DNA of 55,961 bases from the NCBI GenBank assembly GCA_003512525.1, contig DOQG01000011.1, positions 6,543-62,503 of the forward strand. Reading direction: 5' to 3'. Positions 9,321 to 17,173 of the stretch are shown here, piece by piece; position 1 is the first letter of the stretch; each line of letters begins with the position of its first letter. The position numbers were made by a program, and so were the translations under genes. This stretch comes from Oscillospiraceae bacterium (GTDB taxonomy: Bacteria > Bacillota > Clostridia > Oscillospirales > Ruminococcaceae). Below the pieces are notes generated by a model that was given only the letters and a program-made list of their open reading frames with translations, was not told the origin of the DNA and did no database searches.

Positions 9321-9692
9321 GTGATAGATATAGAAGAAAAAGAAGAATTTGTAATCATCTTTTACAAGAAGGACGACGGTTCAGAGCCGGCTAAAGAATT
9401 TCTTGACGGACTTGACAATAAAATGAGGGCAAAAATGATACGAACCGTTGAGCTTCTGCGTGATTACGGATACGAGTTGCGTGAGCCGTATTCAAAGCAT
9501 CTGAATGACGGGATATTCGAGCTGAGAGCAAAAGTCAGCACCGATATAACAAGAGTTCTGTATTTTTTTGTTTCGGGTCGGAAAGCTATACTTACACACG
9601 GGTTTGTCAAGAAAACACAGAAAACACCGCAGTCGGAAATAGAAAAAGCCGAGAATTACAGAAGAGATTATCTGAGCAAAAACAAATCATAG
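9321..9692 (+). CDS. RelE/HigB-family toxin (Gp49-like mRNA interferase)
   Basis: The 123-residue protein belongs to the phage-derived Gp49-like/HigB branch of the RelE/ParE superfamily, whose members usually cut mRNA on the ribosome. Diagnostic stretches are FLDGLDNKMRAKMIRTVELL near 28-47, the basic, ordered C-terminal half HLNDGIFELRAK near 64-75, and the STDITRVLYFF and LTHGFVKKTQKTP blocks near 78-105. The start used is GTG at 9321 with only a weak ribosome binding site before it. A toxin-first order with an XRE antitoxin downstream is typical of higBA and host-inhibition modules. The stop lies 17 bases before the antitoxin start. Confidence 0.85.
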   Translation: MIDIEEKEEFVIIFYKKDDGSEPAKEFLDGLDNKMRAKMIRTVELLRDYGYELREPYSKHLNDGIFELRAKVSTDITRVLYFFVSGRKAILTHGFVKKTQKTPQSEIEKAENYRRDYLSKNKS

Positions 9693-9709
9693 CGCGAGGA
9701 GGAACAGAT

Positions 9710-9991
9710 ATGGCTACCAATTTCAACGATTATCTTAACGATCAGCTCAAAGACGAATGCTTCAAAACTGAATATGACGCTCTTGAGCCTGAATATGCGC
9801 TCATAAGGGCGATTATAGACGCAAGAAAATCAAAAGGCATAACACAAAAAACCTTATCGGAAAAGACGGGAATAGCTCAGGGCGACATAAGCAAGCTAGA
9901 AAACGGAAATTCCAACCCTTCGCTCAGAACGCTGTGCAGGCTTGCCGCAGGAATGGATATGAAGTTAAAAATAGAATTTGTTCCGAAATAA
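9710..9991 (+). CDS. HigA-like XRE antitoxin
   Basis: A 93-residue protein with a helix-turn-helix of the XRE/Cro type at about residues 35-90 (KSKGITQKTLSEKTGIAQGD, then SKLENGNSNPSLRTLCRLAA). The N-terminal part is short and acidic and may contact the toxin. A GAGGAGG ribosome binding site precedes the ATG. In higBA modules the antitoxin binds and silences the toxin and represses the shared promoter. No clear palindromic operator could be picked out over the consensus promoter, so autoregulation is assumed from the family. Confidence 0.88.
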   Translation: MATNFNDYLNDQLKDECFKTEYDALEPEYALIRAIIDARKSKGITQKTLSEKTGIAQGDISKLENGNSNPSLRTLCRLAAGMDMKLKIEFVPK

Positions 9992-9993
9992 AA

Positions 9994-10029
9994 GATACAG
10001 CCTCCGCAAAGAAAAACGGAGGCTGTATC
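9994..10029 (+). terminator. Terminator of the toxin-antitoxin operon
   Basis: A perfect 13-bp stem (GATACAGCCTCCG with CGGAGGCTGTATC) encloses an A-rich loop of ten bases and begins two bases after the antitoxin stop codon. A modest T-rich run (TGTATTATT) follows. Confidence 0.75.
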
Positions 10030-10043
10030 TGTATTATTAGACT

Positions 10044-10102
10044 ATTATACACTATTTACGCAGGAATTTCAAGATGTATCACAGAAATTATATTAAATAA
10101 GT
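10044..10102 (+). repeat. Right 59-bp direct repeat flanking the toxin-antitoxin pair
   Basis: Identical to 9175-9233. This copy lies 87 bases before the dapL promoter and is followed by different sequence (GTAGTTCTGCC), which is presumably the original neighbourhood of the dapL side. Confidence 0.9.
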
Positions 10103-10188
10103 GTAGTTCTGCCCGCATTTTCTGAATTTTGAGTAAAATTGCCGTAAAACGCCCTTATTATTTGGCTAGTTTTAAGTACCGTTATTTC

Positions 10189-10217
10189 TTGACTTTTGAA
10201 GTTACAGCGGATATAAT
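10189..10217 (+). promoter_or_regulatory. Promoter of dapL
   Basis: TTGACT at 10189-10194 and TATAAT at 10212-10217 are spaced by 17 bases. The predicted start point near 10224 leaves a leader of about 60 bases before the dapL start codon. Confidence 0.8.
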
Positions 10218-10231
10218 GATATTGTGTATAT

Positions 10232-10253
10232 CTGTGTCGATATCGCGACACAG
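10232..10253 (+). promoter_or_regulatory. Hairpin or operator at the start of the dapL leader
   Basis: CTGTGTCG and CGACACAG form a perfect 8-bp inverted repeat around ATATCG, starting about eight bases past the predicted transcription start. It could be a repressor site or an RNA stem that stabilises the 5' end. It does not look like a lysine riboswitch, which would be far longer. Confidence 0.5.
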
Positions 10254-10284
10254 CGATTACAGAAAGAAAGGAAACTTAACGCAA

Positions 10285-11490
10285 ATGGCAAAGATGAATC
10301 CGGGCTTTTTAAATCTTAAGAAAAGCTATCTTTTTATTGAAATAGGCAAGAGAGTAAGAGAGTATACAGCCGCCCACCCCGATAACAAGATCATAAAGAT
10401 GGGTATAGGCGATGTTACACAGCCTTTAGCTCCCGTTGTAGTCGAGGCTATGAAGAAAGCCGCTGACGAAATGGGCGTAAAGGAAACATTCAGAGGTTAT
10501 GAGGACAGCGGTAAGGGCTACGACTTCTTAAGAGAGGCTGTCGCAGGATACTACAAGAGCTTCGGCGTGACCGTTTCTCCCGAAGAGGTGCTGATAAGCG
10601 ACGGCGCAAAGAGCGACTGCGGCAACATCGGCGACATCTTCAGCGAAGACGAGGACGTTGTTGTAACAGATCCCGCATACCCCGTATATGTTGACTCAAA
10701 TGTAATGGGCGGAAGAGAAGTTCACTATGTAAACTCCACGGAAGAAAACGGCTTTGCCGCTATGCCAGACGAATCTATGAAACCCGGTCTTATATATCTT
10801 TGCTCACCCAACAACCCCACAGGCTCGGTATATACAAAGGAACAGCTCAAGGTATGGGTCGACTTTGCCATAAAAAACAGATCCGTTATCATTTTCGATG
10901 CGGCTTACGAAGCTTTCATCTCCGATGAAACACTCCCCCGCTCGATTTTCCAGATAGAAGGAGCAAGAAAGTGCGCTATAGAGATATGCTCACTTTCCAA
11001 GACCGCAGGCTTTACCGGTACAAGATGCGGTTATACCGTTATCCCCGAAGAGCTTATGCTTGAAACTCCCACAGGCGAAGAGATAAGCTTTATGCAGTTA
11101 TGGTGCAGAAGACAGGGTAGCAAGTTCAACGGCGTTTCCTATCCCGTTCAGCGTGCCGCAGAGGCTGTATTCACAGAAGAAGGCTACAAGCAGACAAGAG
11201 CTACTATAGCTTACTATATGCAAAACGCAAAGGTTATGAGCGAAACCTTCGACGAGCTTGGCGTAAAGTATACAGGCGGCAAGAACAGCCCTTATATCTG
11301 GTTCAAGTGCCCCGACGGAATGGACAGCTGGACATTCTTCGACAAGCTTTTAAACGAAGCTGAGGTTGTCGGCACTCCCGGCGCAGGCTTCGGCAAGAAC
11401 GGCGACGGCTGGTTCAGACTCACTGCATTCGGCACTCACGAAAACACGGCTGAAGCTATGCAGAGAATAAAGAAGCTTCTTTCAAAGTAA
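10285..11490 (+). CDS. dapL: LL-diaminopimelate aminotransferase
   Basis: A pyridoxal-phosphate aminotransferase of fold type I (401 residues) that converts tetrahydrodipicolinate and glutamate to LL-diaminopimelate, a one-step bypass in lysine and peptidoglycan synthesis. The MNPGFLNLKKSYLF start, KIIKMGIGDVTQPL, the substrate-binding YEDSGKGYDFLREAV, CSPNNPTGSVYTK and the Schiff-base lysine in SLSKTAGFTGTRCGY are all present. The reading frame is open 156 bases further upstream, but the ATG at 10285 is chosen because AAAGGAAA precedes it and the family begins here. Aspartate kinase, the first enzyme of the pathway, lies far away in the same window. The DUF218 gene follows with no gap. Confidence 0.95.
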   Translation: MAKMNPGFLNLKKSYLFIEIGKRVREYTAAHPDNKIIKMGIGDVTQPLAPVVVEAMKKAADEMGVKETFRGYEDSGKGYDFLREAVAGYYKSFGVTVSPEEVLISDGAKSDCGNIGDIFSEDEDVVVTDPAYPVYVDSNVMGGREVHYVNSTEENGFAAMPDESMKPGLIYLCSPNNPTGSVYTKEQLKVWVDFAIKNRSVIIFDAAYEAFISDETLPRSIFQIEGARKCAIEICSLSKTAGFTGTRCGYTVIPEELMLETPTGEEISFMQLWCRRQGSKFNGVSYPVQRAAEAVFTEEGYKQTRATIAYYMQNAKVMSETFDELGVKYTGGKNSPYIWFKCPDGMDSWTFFDKLLNEAEVVGTPGAGFGKNGDGWFRLTAFGTHENTAEAMQRIKKLLSK

Positions 11491-12279
11491 ATGTTCGGAA
11501 TGTCAGACAACACCTCAAAACCGGTAAAGGTACTGTCATATACGCTCGCCGTTATCGGCATTGCTGTGCTTGTGATGTTCATAATACCGCTATTCAGCGG
11601 AACGCTTAACACAGGCTCTTATTTCGGGTTTGTGATAGGCGGCGTAACTGTGCTTCTCGGTATATTCACCCCGAAGCTGTTAAATAACACCAAAAAAGCA
11701 GTAAGATATATCTTCCGTGCCGTGCTCATCTTATACGGCGTGCTTGTGGTATATGCGATAACGCTCTCGGCTTTTATGGTCGCAAATATGAACGACACAC
11801 CCGAAAAGGACGGTTCACGCACGGTTATCGTACTCGGCTGTCAGGTAAGACGTGACGGTCCGAGCCTTATGCTAAGTCGCCGTATCGATGCGGCTTACAA
11901 TTATATGTCGGCTGATACAAAAGCCGATTGTATCGTTTCGGGCGGAAAGGGCAGCAACGAGCATATCAGCGAGGCTGAGGCGATGTATGAGGCACTCGTA
12001 AATGACGGCATATCGGGAGATCGTATCACAAAAGAGGACAAGTCTTCAAGCACCTATGAAAACCTGCTGTTTTCAAAGCAGATCCTTGAAGACAGCGGCA
12101 AACCGCTCAGAATAGCAATAGTGACAGACGGCTTTCACCAGTGGAGAGCAAGATTACAAGCCGAAAGTCTGGGCTATGACGTTAAATGCGTCAGCGCCGC
12201 AACACCGTGGTATCTTGTTCCTGTTTACTGGGTGCGGGAATGGTTCGCGCTGAGCTATCTGTTTGTATTCGGTGCTTAA
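11491..12279 (+). CDS. YdcF/SanA-like DUF218 membrane protein
   Basis: The 262-residue protein has three predicted membrane helices (about 15-33, 40-58 and 72-96) and then a DUF218 domain with VIVLGCQVRRDGPS near 109-122, SRRIDAA near 126, and CIVSGGKGSNEHISEAEAM near 144-162. TDGFHQWRA near 210 is also typical. ElyC/SanA proteins with this layout influence cell-envelope precursor handling and vancomycin sensitivity, but the chemistry is not established. The ATG directly abuts the dapL stop codon, so translation is probably coupled. A second ATG three codons later is equally possible. Confidence 0.85.
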   Translation: MFGMSDNTSKPVKVLSYTLAVIGIAVLVMFIIPLFSGTLNTGSYFGFVIGGVTVLLGIFTPKLLNNTKKAVRYIFRAVLILYGVLVVYAITLSAFMVANMNDTPEKDGSRTVIVLGCQVRRDGPSLMLSRRIDAAYNYMSADTKADCIVSGGKGSNEHISEAEAMYEALVNDGISGDRITKEDKSSSTYENLLFSKQILEDSGKPLRIAIVTDGFHQWRARLQAESLGYDVKCVSAATPWYLVPVYWVREWFALSYLFVFGA

Positions 12280-12336
12280 CAATGGGTAAATATATTTTTA
12301 TGATATAAATTTCAGAGGTCAGGAAGGAAAATAAAT

Positions 12337-12723
12337 ATGGAAAAAGACGTTTCAAAAGCAAAGGTTCTTGTATGCGATGACTCGATGATGGTCAGAAACA
12401 AGATGAAGAAGCTTCTTACCGCTTACGGCTTCACACAGATTTACGAAGCCAATGACGGTGCTCAGGCAGTTGAAAAGTTTGCGGATATTATTCCCGATAT
12501 CACATTTATGGATATCGTAATGCCGGAACTTTCCGGGGTTGAAGCACTTAAGCTTATCAAAACAAATTCCCCCGATGCAGTTGTAATAATGGCAACATCG
12601 GTAGGTACGGTCGGAAACCTCTCTGAAGCTATAAAACTCGGTGCAAACGACTTTTTACAGAAACCCGTTGACGAAGAACAGCTTGATAAGCTCCTCGACA
12701 ACTATTTCAAAAAGGAGGCTTAA
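12337..12723 (+). CDS. CheY-like single-domain response regulator
   Basis: A 128-residue stand-alone receiver domain. The acidic pair is in VCDDSMMV near 13-20, the phosphoacceptor Asp in FMDIVMPELSG near 58, the conserved Thr/Ser in MATSVG near 88, and the Lys in QKPVDEEQ near 110. No output domain is attached. A strong GGAAGGAAA ribosome binding site precedes the ATG. The next gene starts four bases downstream and encodes a protein with a CheX-like end, so the pair probably works as signal acceptor and partner or phosphatase. No histidine kinase is in the window. Confidence 0.92.
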   Translation: MEKDVSKAKVLVCDDSMMVRNKMKKLLTAYGFTQIYEANDGAQAVEKFADIIPDITFMDIVMPELSGVEALKLIKTNSPDAVVIMATSVGTVGNLSEAIKLGANDFLQKPVDEEQLDKLLDNYFKKEA

Positions 12724-12726
12724 GCA

Positions 12727-13605
12727 ATGTTCACACAGTTTTTCGGTAGCTATCTTTTAAACAAGAAGATCGTTTCAGCCGCTAATCTGCGCGTAGCCCT
12801 CGAAAAGAAGGACACAACAAGAGTAAAGCTGGGCGTACTTGCCATCAATGCGGGCTATATGACGGCAAAACAGGTCGATGCCGTACATAAGAAGCAGGCA
12901 ACAGTTGATAAGAGGATCGGCGATATTGCCGTTGATATGGGCTATCTTACAGAGGCTCAGGTTGAAGAGCTTCTTTCAAGTCAGAAGACAGGTTGCCTTT
13001 TACTCGGACAGGCGCTCGTAGATATGGGTTGCCTTACGAATGAAGAATTTGAAACGGTACTTAATGATTACAAGAGCGAAAACGGACTTACAGACAAGGA
13101 CTTCAGCAATGAGGATAATGAAAAAACAGAAAACGTTATCTCATCTTTCTTTGCTATAGAAGGCGAATACAAGGATTATTGCTCGGAGTATGTAAACGTT
13201 CTGTTCAAGAACCTTATCCGTTTTGTCGGCGATGATTTTACCCCCTTACAGTCAGCCGTTACAGACAGCAACGATACGGCGGTCATACAGGAGCTTTGCG
13301 GCGATTTCAACGCAGTATCGGCCATAACAGCCGACAACAAGACTGCCACAGTATTTGCAAGCCGTTTTGCGGAAGAAGAAATAACCGATATGGACTATGC
13401 AAAGGATGCTATCAGCGAATTCTTAAACCTCAGCAACGGTCTTTATAACGTCAATATTTCCGAAACGACCGGCAAGGAAATAGGTCTTAATCCTCAGGAA
13501 GCCGCTACAGCAGATGCCGTGAACGGTATAAAATCAAAGTTCACGCTTACAATACCCGTAGAATATACGTTCGGCACAGTTGTATTCACGCTGGCAGTAA
13601 TATAA
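12727..13605 (+). CDS. MshEN-like/CheX-like partner of the receiver protein
   Basis: The 292-residue protein seems to have two parts. Residues 1-125 hold repeated units that resemble the GspE/MshE N-terminal (MshEN) fold: VKLGVLAINAGYMTAKQVDA, RIGDIAVDMGYLTEAQVEEL and LLGQALVDMGCLTNEEFETV. Residues 140-292 (from SSFFAIEGEYKDYCSEYVNV to the beta-rich FTLTIPVEYTFGTVVFTLAV end) resemble CheX-type phosphatases or sensors. MshEN domains can bind cyclic di-GMP, but whether the key residues are kept cannot be judged here. The four-base gap to the receiver gene implies one operon. The domain assignment is from pattern memory. Confidence 0.6.
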   Translation: MFTQFFGSYLLNKKIVSAANLRVALEKKDTTRVKLGVLAINAGYMTAKQVDAVHKKQATVDKRIGDIAVDMGYLTEAQVEELLSSQKTGCLLLGQALVDMGCLTNEEFETVLNDYKSENGLTDKDFSNEDNEKTENVISSFFAIEGEYKDYCSEYVNVLFKNLIRFVGDDFTPLQSAVTDSNDTAVIQELCGDFNAVSAITADNKTATVFASRFAEEEITDMDYAKDAISEFLNLSNGLYNVNISETTGKEIGLNPQEAATADAVNGIKSKFTLTIPVEYTFGTVVFTLAVI

Positions 13606-13616
13606 TCTTATATAAA

Positions 13617-13664
13617 GCGGACCCCCGTATAAGACGAAAGCCTTATTCACGGGGATAAGTCTGC
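13617..13664 (+). terminator. Terminator-like hairpin after the receiver operon
   Basis: GCGGAC..CCCCGTATAAG pairs with CTTATTCACGGGG..GTCTGC with one bulge, starting 12 bases after the stop codon. TGTTTTGAG follows, so the T-tract is poor but the stem is long. Confidence 0.6.
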
Positions 13665-13682
13665 GTGTTTTGAGTAAAGAAG

Positions 13683-13723
13683 CTGTAACAAAGCGGTAAA
13701 TACACCGTTACAAAAATGTAACG
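13683..13723 (+). promoter_or_regulatory. TGTAAC repeats, candidate operator of the phosphate symporter gene
   Basis: CGTTACA-AAAA-TGTAACG forms a perfect inverted repeat at 13706-13723, and a further half-site TGTAACA lies at 13684-13690. The array sits about 110 bases before the symporter start codon in a gap with no other obvious function, as expected for a dimeric regulator's binding site. Which regulator binds is unknown. Confidence 0.45.
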
Positions 13724-13834
13724 TTAGCGTAAACACCGCTGTACAGTCAAAATGAAGAGCAGAAGAAAAAGTCTTGCCGCATTTCCGACGGCAAGAAAAC
13801 AAATCAAAAGAAGACAAGTCTGGAAAGGAAAACT

Positions 13835-15613
13835 ATGAATATTTTCGGCATTCTGACTATGGTCGGAGGACTTGCTATGTTCCTGTTCGGCATGAACGCC
13901 ATGGGACAGGGACTTGAAAAGCTTTCGGGAAGCCGCCTTGAGCGTATTCTTGAAAAAATGACCTCCAATCCGTTCAAAGCCATCATGCTCGGAGCTTTAG
14001 TCACAGCAGTAATCCAGTCGTCATCGGCGACCACGGTAATGGTAGTCGGTTTTGTAAACTCGGGTATTATGAAGCTGTCGCAGGCTATCGGTGTTATTAT
14101 GGGTGCCAATATAGGTACTACGATGACCTCGTGGCTGTTGTCGCTGACAGGAATACAGGGTGACAGCGTATTTATGCAGCTGCTAAAGCCTACATCTTTC
14201 ACGCCTATACTGGCAATAATCGGCATTTTCTTTATAATGATGTCAAAATCCAGCAAGAAAAAGGATATAGGTACTATCCTTATGGGTTTTGCGATACTTA
14301 TGTTCGGTATGGAAACGATGAGTTCCGCCGTTGCGCCGCTGGCTGACAACGAACAGTTCAAGAGCATTCTCACTATGTTCTCAAATCCCGTGCTCGGTGT
14401 TGTCGCAGGCGCGGTGCTCACTGCCGTTATTCAGAGCTCATCGGCATCGGTCGGTATCCTACAGGCTATGTGCGCTACAGGAGCGGTAACTTACAGCACA
14501 GCGCTCCCGATAATTATGGGTCAAAACATAGGTACTTGCGTTACCGCACTGCTTTCTGCAATCGGCGCAAACAAGAACGCAAAGCGCGCCGCACTTGTCC
14601 ACCTTTACTTCAACCTCATCGGCACTATAGTATTTATGATACTGTTCTATATCATAAACGCTATATTCCCCTTTGAGTTCTTTGAGCAGTCTGCAAACCA
14701 GGCAGGCATAGCGATAATGCACAGTGTGTTCAATATCTTTGCAACGATAATCTGGCTGCCGTTTATGAAGCTGCTCGAAAAGCTCGCATATATCTCAGTG
14801 CGTGACAAGAAGGACGATAATGCTCCGAAAAACGAGTTCCAGATACTTGACCCCCGTTTCCTTGCAACTCCCTCAGTTGCTCTGGAGCAGTGCAAGTCAA
14901 TAGCTGTCAGAATGGCAGACTGTGCAAGAGATACATTGAAGCTCTCAATGGGGCTTATATCCAAATATAACGATCGCGATGTCGAAATAGTAAACGAGAA
15001 CGAGGAAAAAGTCGATGTTTATGAGGACAAGCTCGGCAGTTACCTGTTACAGCTGGGTTCCAAGAACCTTACCCCCGGCGACAGCCAGACGGTAAATATG
15101 CTACTGCACTGCATCAGCGACTTTGAGCGTATATCGGACCACGCTGTCAATATTAGTGAATGTGCAAAGGAAATGCATACGAAGGGTCTTTCATTCTCGA
15201 AGAAGGCTATCGAGGAAATACACATTTTCAACGGTGCTTTAAACGAAATACTCGACACCGCCATTACGGCGTTCGAGCATGGAGATATTGAGCAGGCAAA
15301 ATCGGTTGAACCTCTTGAAGAAGTAATCGACAATCTGCGTACCGAGATTAGAAACAGACACGTCAAGCGTCTGCGTAAAGGCAAATGCACCATTGAAATG
15401 GGCTTTGTACTGACTGACCTTATCACGAATTACGAAAGAGTGGCAGACCACTGCTCCAACATCGCCGTCTGTATGATACAGATACACGACAACAGCTTTG
15501 ACACACACAGCTATATAAGCGACCTCAAGGCTACAAACAACGAGGAGTTCCGCAGAAAGTTCACTATTTTCAGTGAGAAGTATATGCTCCCCGACGCAAA
15601 GAAAACAGATTAA
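13835..15613 (+). CDS. Na+/phosphate symporter, NptA/PhoU-fusion type
   Basis: This 592-residue inner-membrane protein couples sodium to phosphate uptake. Two inverted Na_Pi_cotrans repeats are visible, each with the signature QSSSA: AVIQSSSATTVMVVGFVNSG near 50-69 and AVIQSSSASVGILQAMCATG near 195-214, each followed by a conserved GxNIGT (GANIGT, GQNIGT). Eight or more hydrophobic segments fill the first 320 residues. The last 230 residues are soluble, helical and PhoU-like. Length matches the family. Bacterial members are usually linked to phosphate homeostasis. The gene is monocistronic, with a TGTAAC palindrome upstream and its own terminator downstream. Confidence 0.92.
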   Translation: MNIFGILTMVGGLAMFLFGMNAMGQGLEKLSGSRLERILEKMTSNPFKAIMLGALVTAVIQSSSATTVMVVGFVNSGIMKLSQAIGVIMGANIGTTMTSWLLSLTGIQGDSVFMQLLKPTSFTPILAIIGIFFIMMSKSSKKKDIGTILMGFAILMFGMETMSSAVAPLADNEQFKSILTMFSNPVLGVVAGAVLTAVIQSSSASVGILQAMCATGAVTYSTALPIIMGQNIGTCVTALLSAIGANKNAKRAALVHLYFNLIGTIVFMILFYIINAIFPFEFFEQSANQAGIAIMHSVFNIFATIIWLPFMKLLEKLAYISVRDKKDDNAPKNEFQILDPRFLATPSVALEQCKSIAVRMADCARDTLKLSMGLISKYNDRDVEIVNENEEKVDVYEDKLGSYLLQLGSKNLTPGDSQTVNMLLHCISDFERISDHAVNISECAKEMHTKGLSFSKKAIEEIHIFNGALNEILDTAITAFEHGDIEQAKSVEPLEEVIDNLRTEIRNRHVKRLRKGKCTIEMGFVLTDLITNYERVADHCSNIAVCMIQIHDNSFDTHSYISDLKATNNEEFRRKFTIFSEKYMLPDAKKTD

Positions 15614-15619
15614 AATTTA

Positions 15620-15641
15620 CCGCCGTGATTTTCCACGGCGG
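15620..15641 (+). terminator. Terminator of the phosphate symporter gene
   Basis: An 8-bp perfect stem, CCGCCGTG with CACGGCGG, six-base loop, then GTTTTTC. It starts seven bases after the stop codon. Confidence 0.88.
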
Positions 15642-15668
15642 TTTTTCATATCATCACCCGACTTTTAA

Positions 15669-15697
15669 TTGACAAACAGACGGTATTTGTGTTATAT
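15669..15697 (+). promoter_or_regulatory. Promoter of the dCMP deaminase gene
   Basis: TTGACA at 15669-15674 and TTATAT at 15692-15697 with a 17-base spacer, 44 bases before the start codon. Confidence 0.75.
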
Positions 15698-15740
15698 TAG
15701 ACTTGATGTAAGCTCAGCCCTATTTCAGAAAGGTTAAACT

Positions 15741-16232
15741 ATGGAAAGACGCGATAAAATAAATTACTACCTTGACATAGCCGAAACGGTATGCGAGCGC
15801 GGCACCTGTCTGCGCAGGAATTTCGGTGCAATAATAGTACACAACGATGAGATAATCGCCACGGGATATAACGGTGCGCCGAGAGGTCTTAAAAACTGTT
15901 CCGACCTTGGCATATGCACCCGTGAAAAGCTTAACGTTCCGAAAGGTCAGCGTTACGAGCTTTGCCGCTCGGTTCACGCAGAAGCAAACTGTATAATCAG
16001 TGCTTCAAGGACGGATATGATAGGTTCTTCGCTTTTCCTTGCCTGTCACGATATGACCTCAGGCGGCACGCTCTGCGGAGAGGTTGAGCCTTGCTCAATG
16101 TGCAAGCGCCTTATAATAAATGCAGGAATAAAGGATGTATTTATCCGCACCTCAGCAAACGAATACAAGGTCATCAATGTTGAAAGCTGGATAGAAAATG
16201 ACCCCAGCCTTGACGGCTCGGGCGGATATTAA
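15741..16232 (+). CDS. dCMP deaminase, ComEB type
   Basis: A 163-residue zinc enzyme that deaminates dCMP to dUMP, the substrate of the thymidylate synthase encoded at 51995-52822. The zinc and proton-shuttle motif VHAEANCI is near residue 79 and the second zinc motif EPCSMCKR near 115. The N-terminal RRNFGAIIVHNDEIIATGYN is the typical substrate-side strand. Length is close to other short dCMP deaminases of this class. It has its own promoter and ends 11 bases before the probable start of the phosphoesterase gene, so the two are likely co-transcribed. Confidence 0.9.
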   Translation: MERRDKINYYLDIAETVCERGTCLRRNFGAIIVHNDEIIATGYNGAPRGLKNCSDLGICTREKLNVPKGQRYELCRSVHAEANCIISASRTDMIGSSLFLACHDMTSGGTLCGEVEPCSMCKRLIINAGIKDVFIRTSANEYKVINVESWIENDPSLDGSGGY

Positions 16233-16243
16233 GAGGTGATTTT

Positions 16244-17104
16244 ACGCTCACAAAAAAGACAAAGAAAAGAATAGCTATAGGTTGTGCCGCAGGCGTTGCA
16301 GGAGCGGCTCTTGCCGCTTTAGGACTTGTCGCCTGTGATATGCGGCTGCAGACAACGACCTACGAGATAAAAAGCGGGAAGGTATCATCGCCTGTACGCA
16401 TTGCATTTGTTTCGGATCTGCACAACAGTCTTTTCGGAAAAAATCAGTCGGAGCTTAAAAATGCGATAGATGGTGCAAAACCCGATATAGTCGTATTCGG
16501 CGGAGATCTTGCGGATAAAACGCAGGACTATCTGCCCGAAAACTCATATATACTTGTAAAATATCTTGTAAATCGTTATCCGTGCTTCTACACTATCGGA
16601 AACCACGAAAATGCAAGAGGTGACAGTGCAAGGATAAAACAGCAGATGTCCGATTTTGGTGTTAACGTGCTTGAAGGAAATGGCACAGTTATTGATATCA
16701 AAGATAATGAGCTTGAACTCTGCGGAATATACGATGCCCACACCTATGATGAAATAAACGGCGAGCTTGTAAATCAGCTTGATGCCGTGACTTCGGAAAA
16801 AGACAGCAAGCGTATAAGGGTGCTTATTGCTCACTTCCCCGAACAGATAGACGAATATTTAAAGGGCAACTTTGATATAGTTCTGTCGGGGCACGCTCAC
16901 GGCGGTCAGTGGAGGATACCCGGACTTATTGACGGCGTTTTTGCTCCCGGTCAGGGAGTATTCCCGAAATACACGGCAGGCGTTTATATGCACGGTGACA
17001 CCGCCCATGTTGTAAGCCGCGGGCTGTGGAAGCCGTCAACGATTATCGCGATACCGAGGATGTTCAACCGACCGGAACTGGTGTTTGTTGATATTAAAAA
17101 ATAG
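16244..17104 (+). CDS. Membrane-anchored metallophosphoesterase
   Basis: A calcineurin-like phosphoesterase with the metal ligands in SDLHNS, GGDLAD, GNHENAR, AHFPE and GHAHGGQ. The first ATG in frame is at 16340 (254 residues) but has no ribosome binding site. The frame is open upstream and encodes a basic stretch and one hydrophobic helix (AIGCAAGVAGAALAALGLVA), as is normal for this family. An AAGAGGTGA site sits eight bases before an ACG codon at 16244. I therefore place the start there, as a non-standard or mutated initiation codon. The catalytic domain would lie outside the membrane. The substrate is unknown; related proteins act on lipid or nucleotide phosphates. Confidence 0.75.
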   Translation, partial: TLTKKTKKRIAIGCAAGVAGAALAALGLVACDMRLQTTTYEIKSGKVSSPVRIAFVSDLHNSLFGKNQSELKNAIDGAKPDIVVFGGDLADKTQDYLPENSYILVKYLVNRYPCFYTIGNHENARGDSARIKQQMSDFGVNVLEGNGTVIDIKDNELELCGIYDAHTYDEINGELVNQLDAVTSEKDSKRIRVLIAHFPEQIDEYLKGNFDIVLSGHAHGGQWRIPGLIDGVFAPGQGVFPKYTAGVYMHGDTAHVVSRGLWKPSTIIAIPRMFNRPELVFVDIKK

Positions 17105-17110
17105 CATAAA

Positions 17111-17144
17111 AAAACGGATACTCTTTCCAGAGTGTCCGTTTTTT
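17111..17144. terminator. Bidirectional terminator between convergent genes
   Basis: ACGGA-T-ACTCT pairs with AGAGT-G-TCCGT, flanked by four A on one side and a run of T on the other. It therefore serves both the phosphoesterase gene and the convergent glycosyltransferase gene. Confidence 0.85.
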
Positions 17145-17173
17145 ATGTCAATAGAGTATCTTGGCGCTTTTTA

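Noticed and set aside
10232..10253. Lysine riboswitch in front of dapL
   Set aside because: The leader is only about 60 bases, far too short for the lysine aptamer, and has a single simple hairpin.
10129..10284. N-terminal extension of dapL by 52 codons
   Set aside because: It would cover the dapL promoter and leader hairpin, and the family starts at the ATG at 10285 with a good ribosome binding site.
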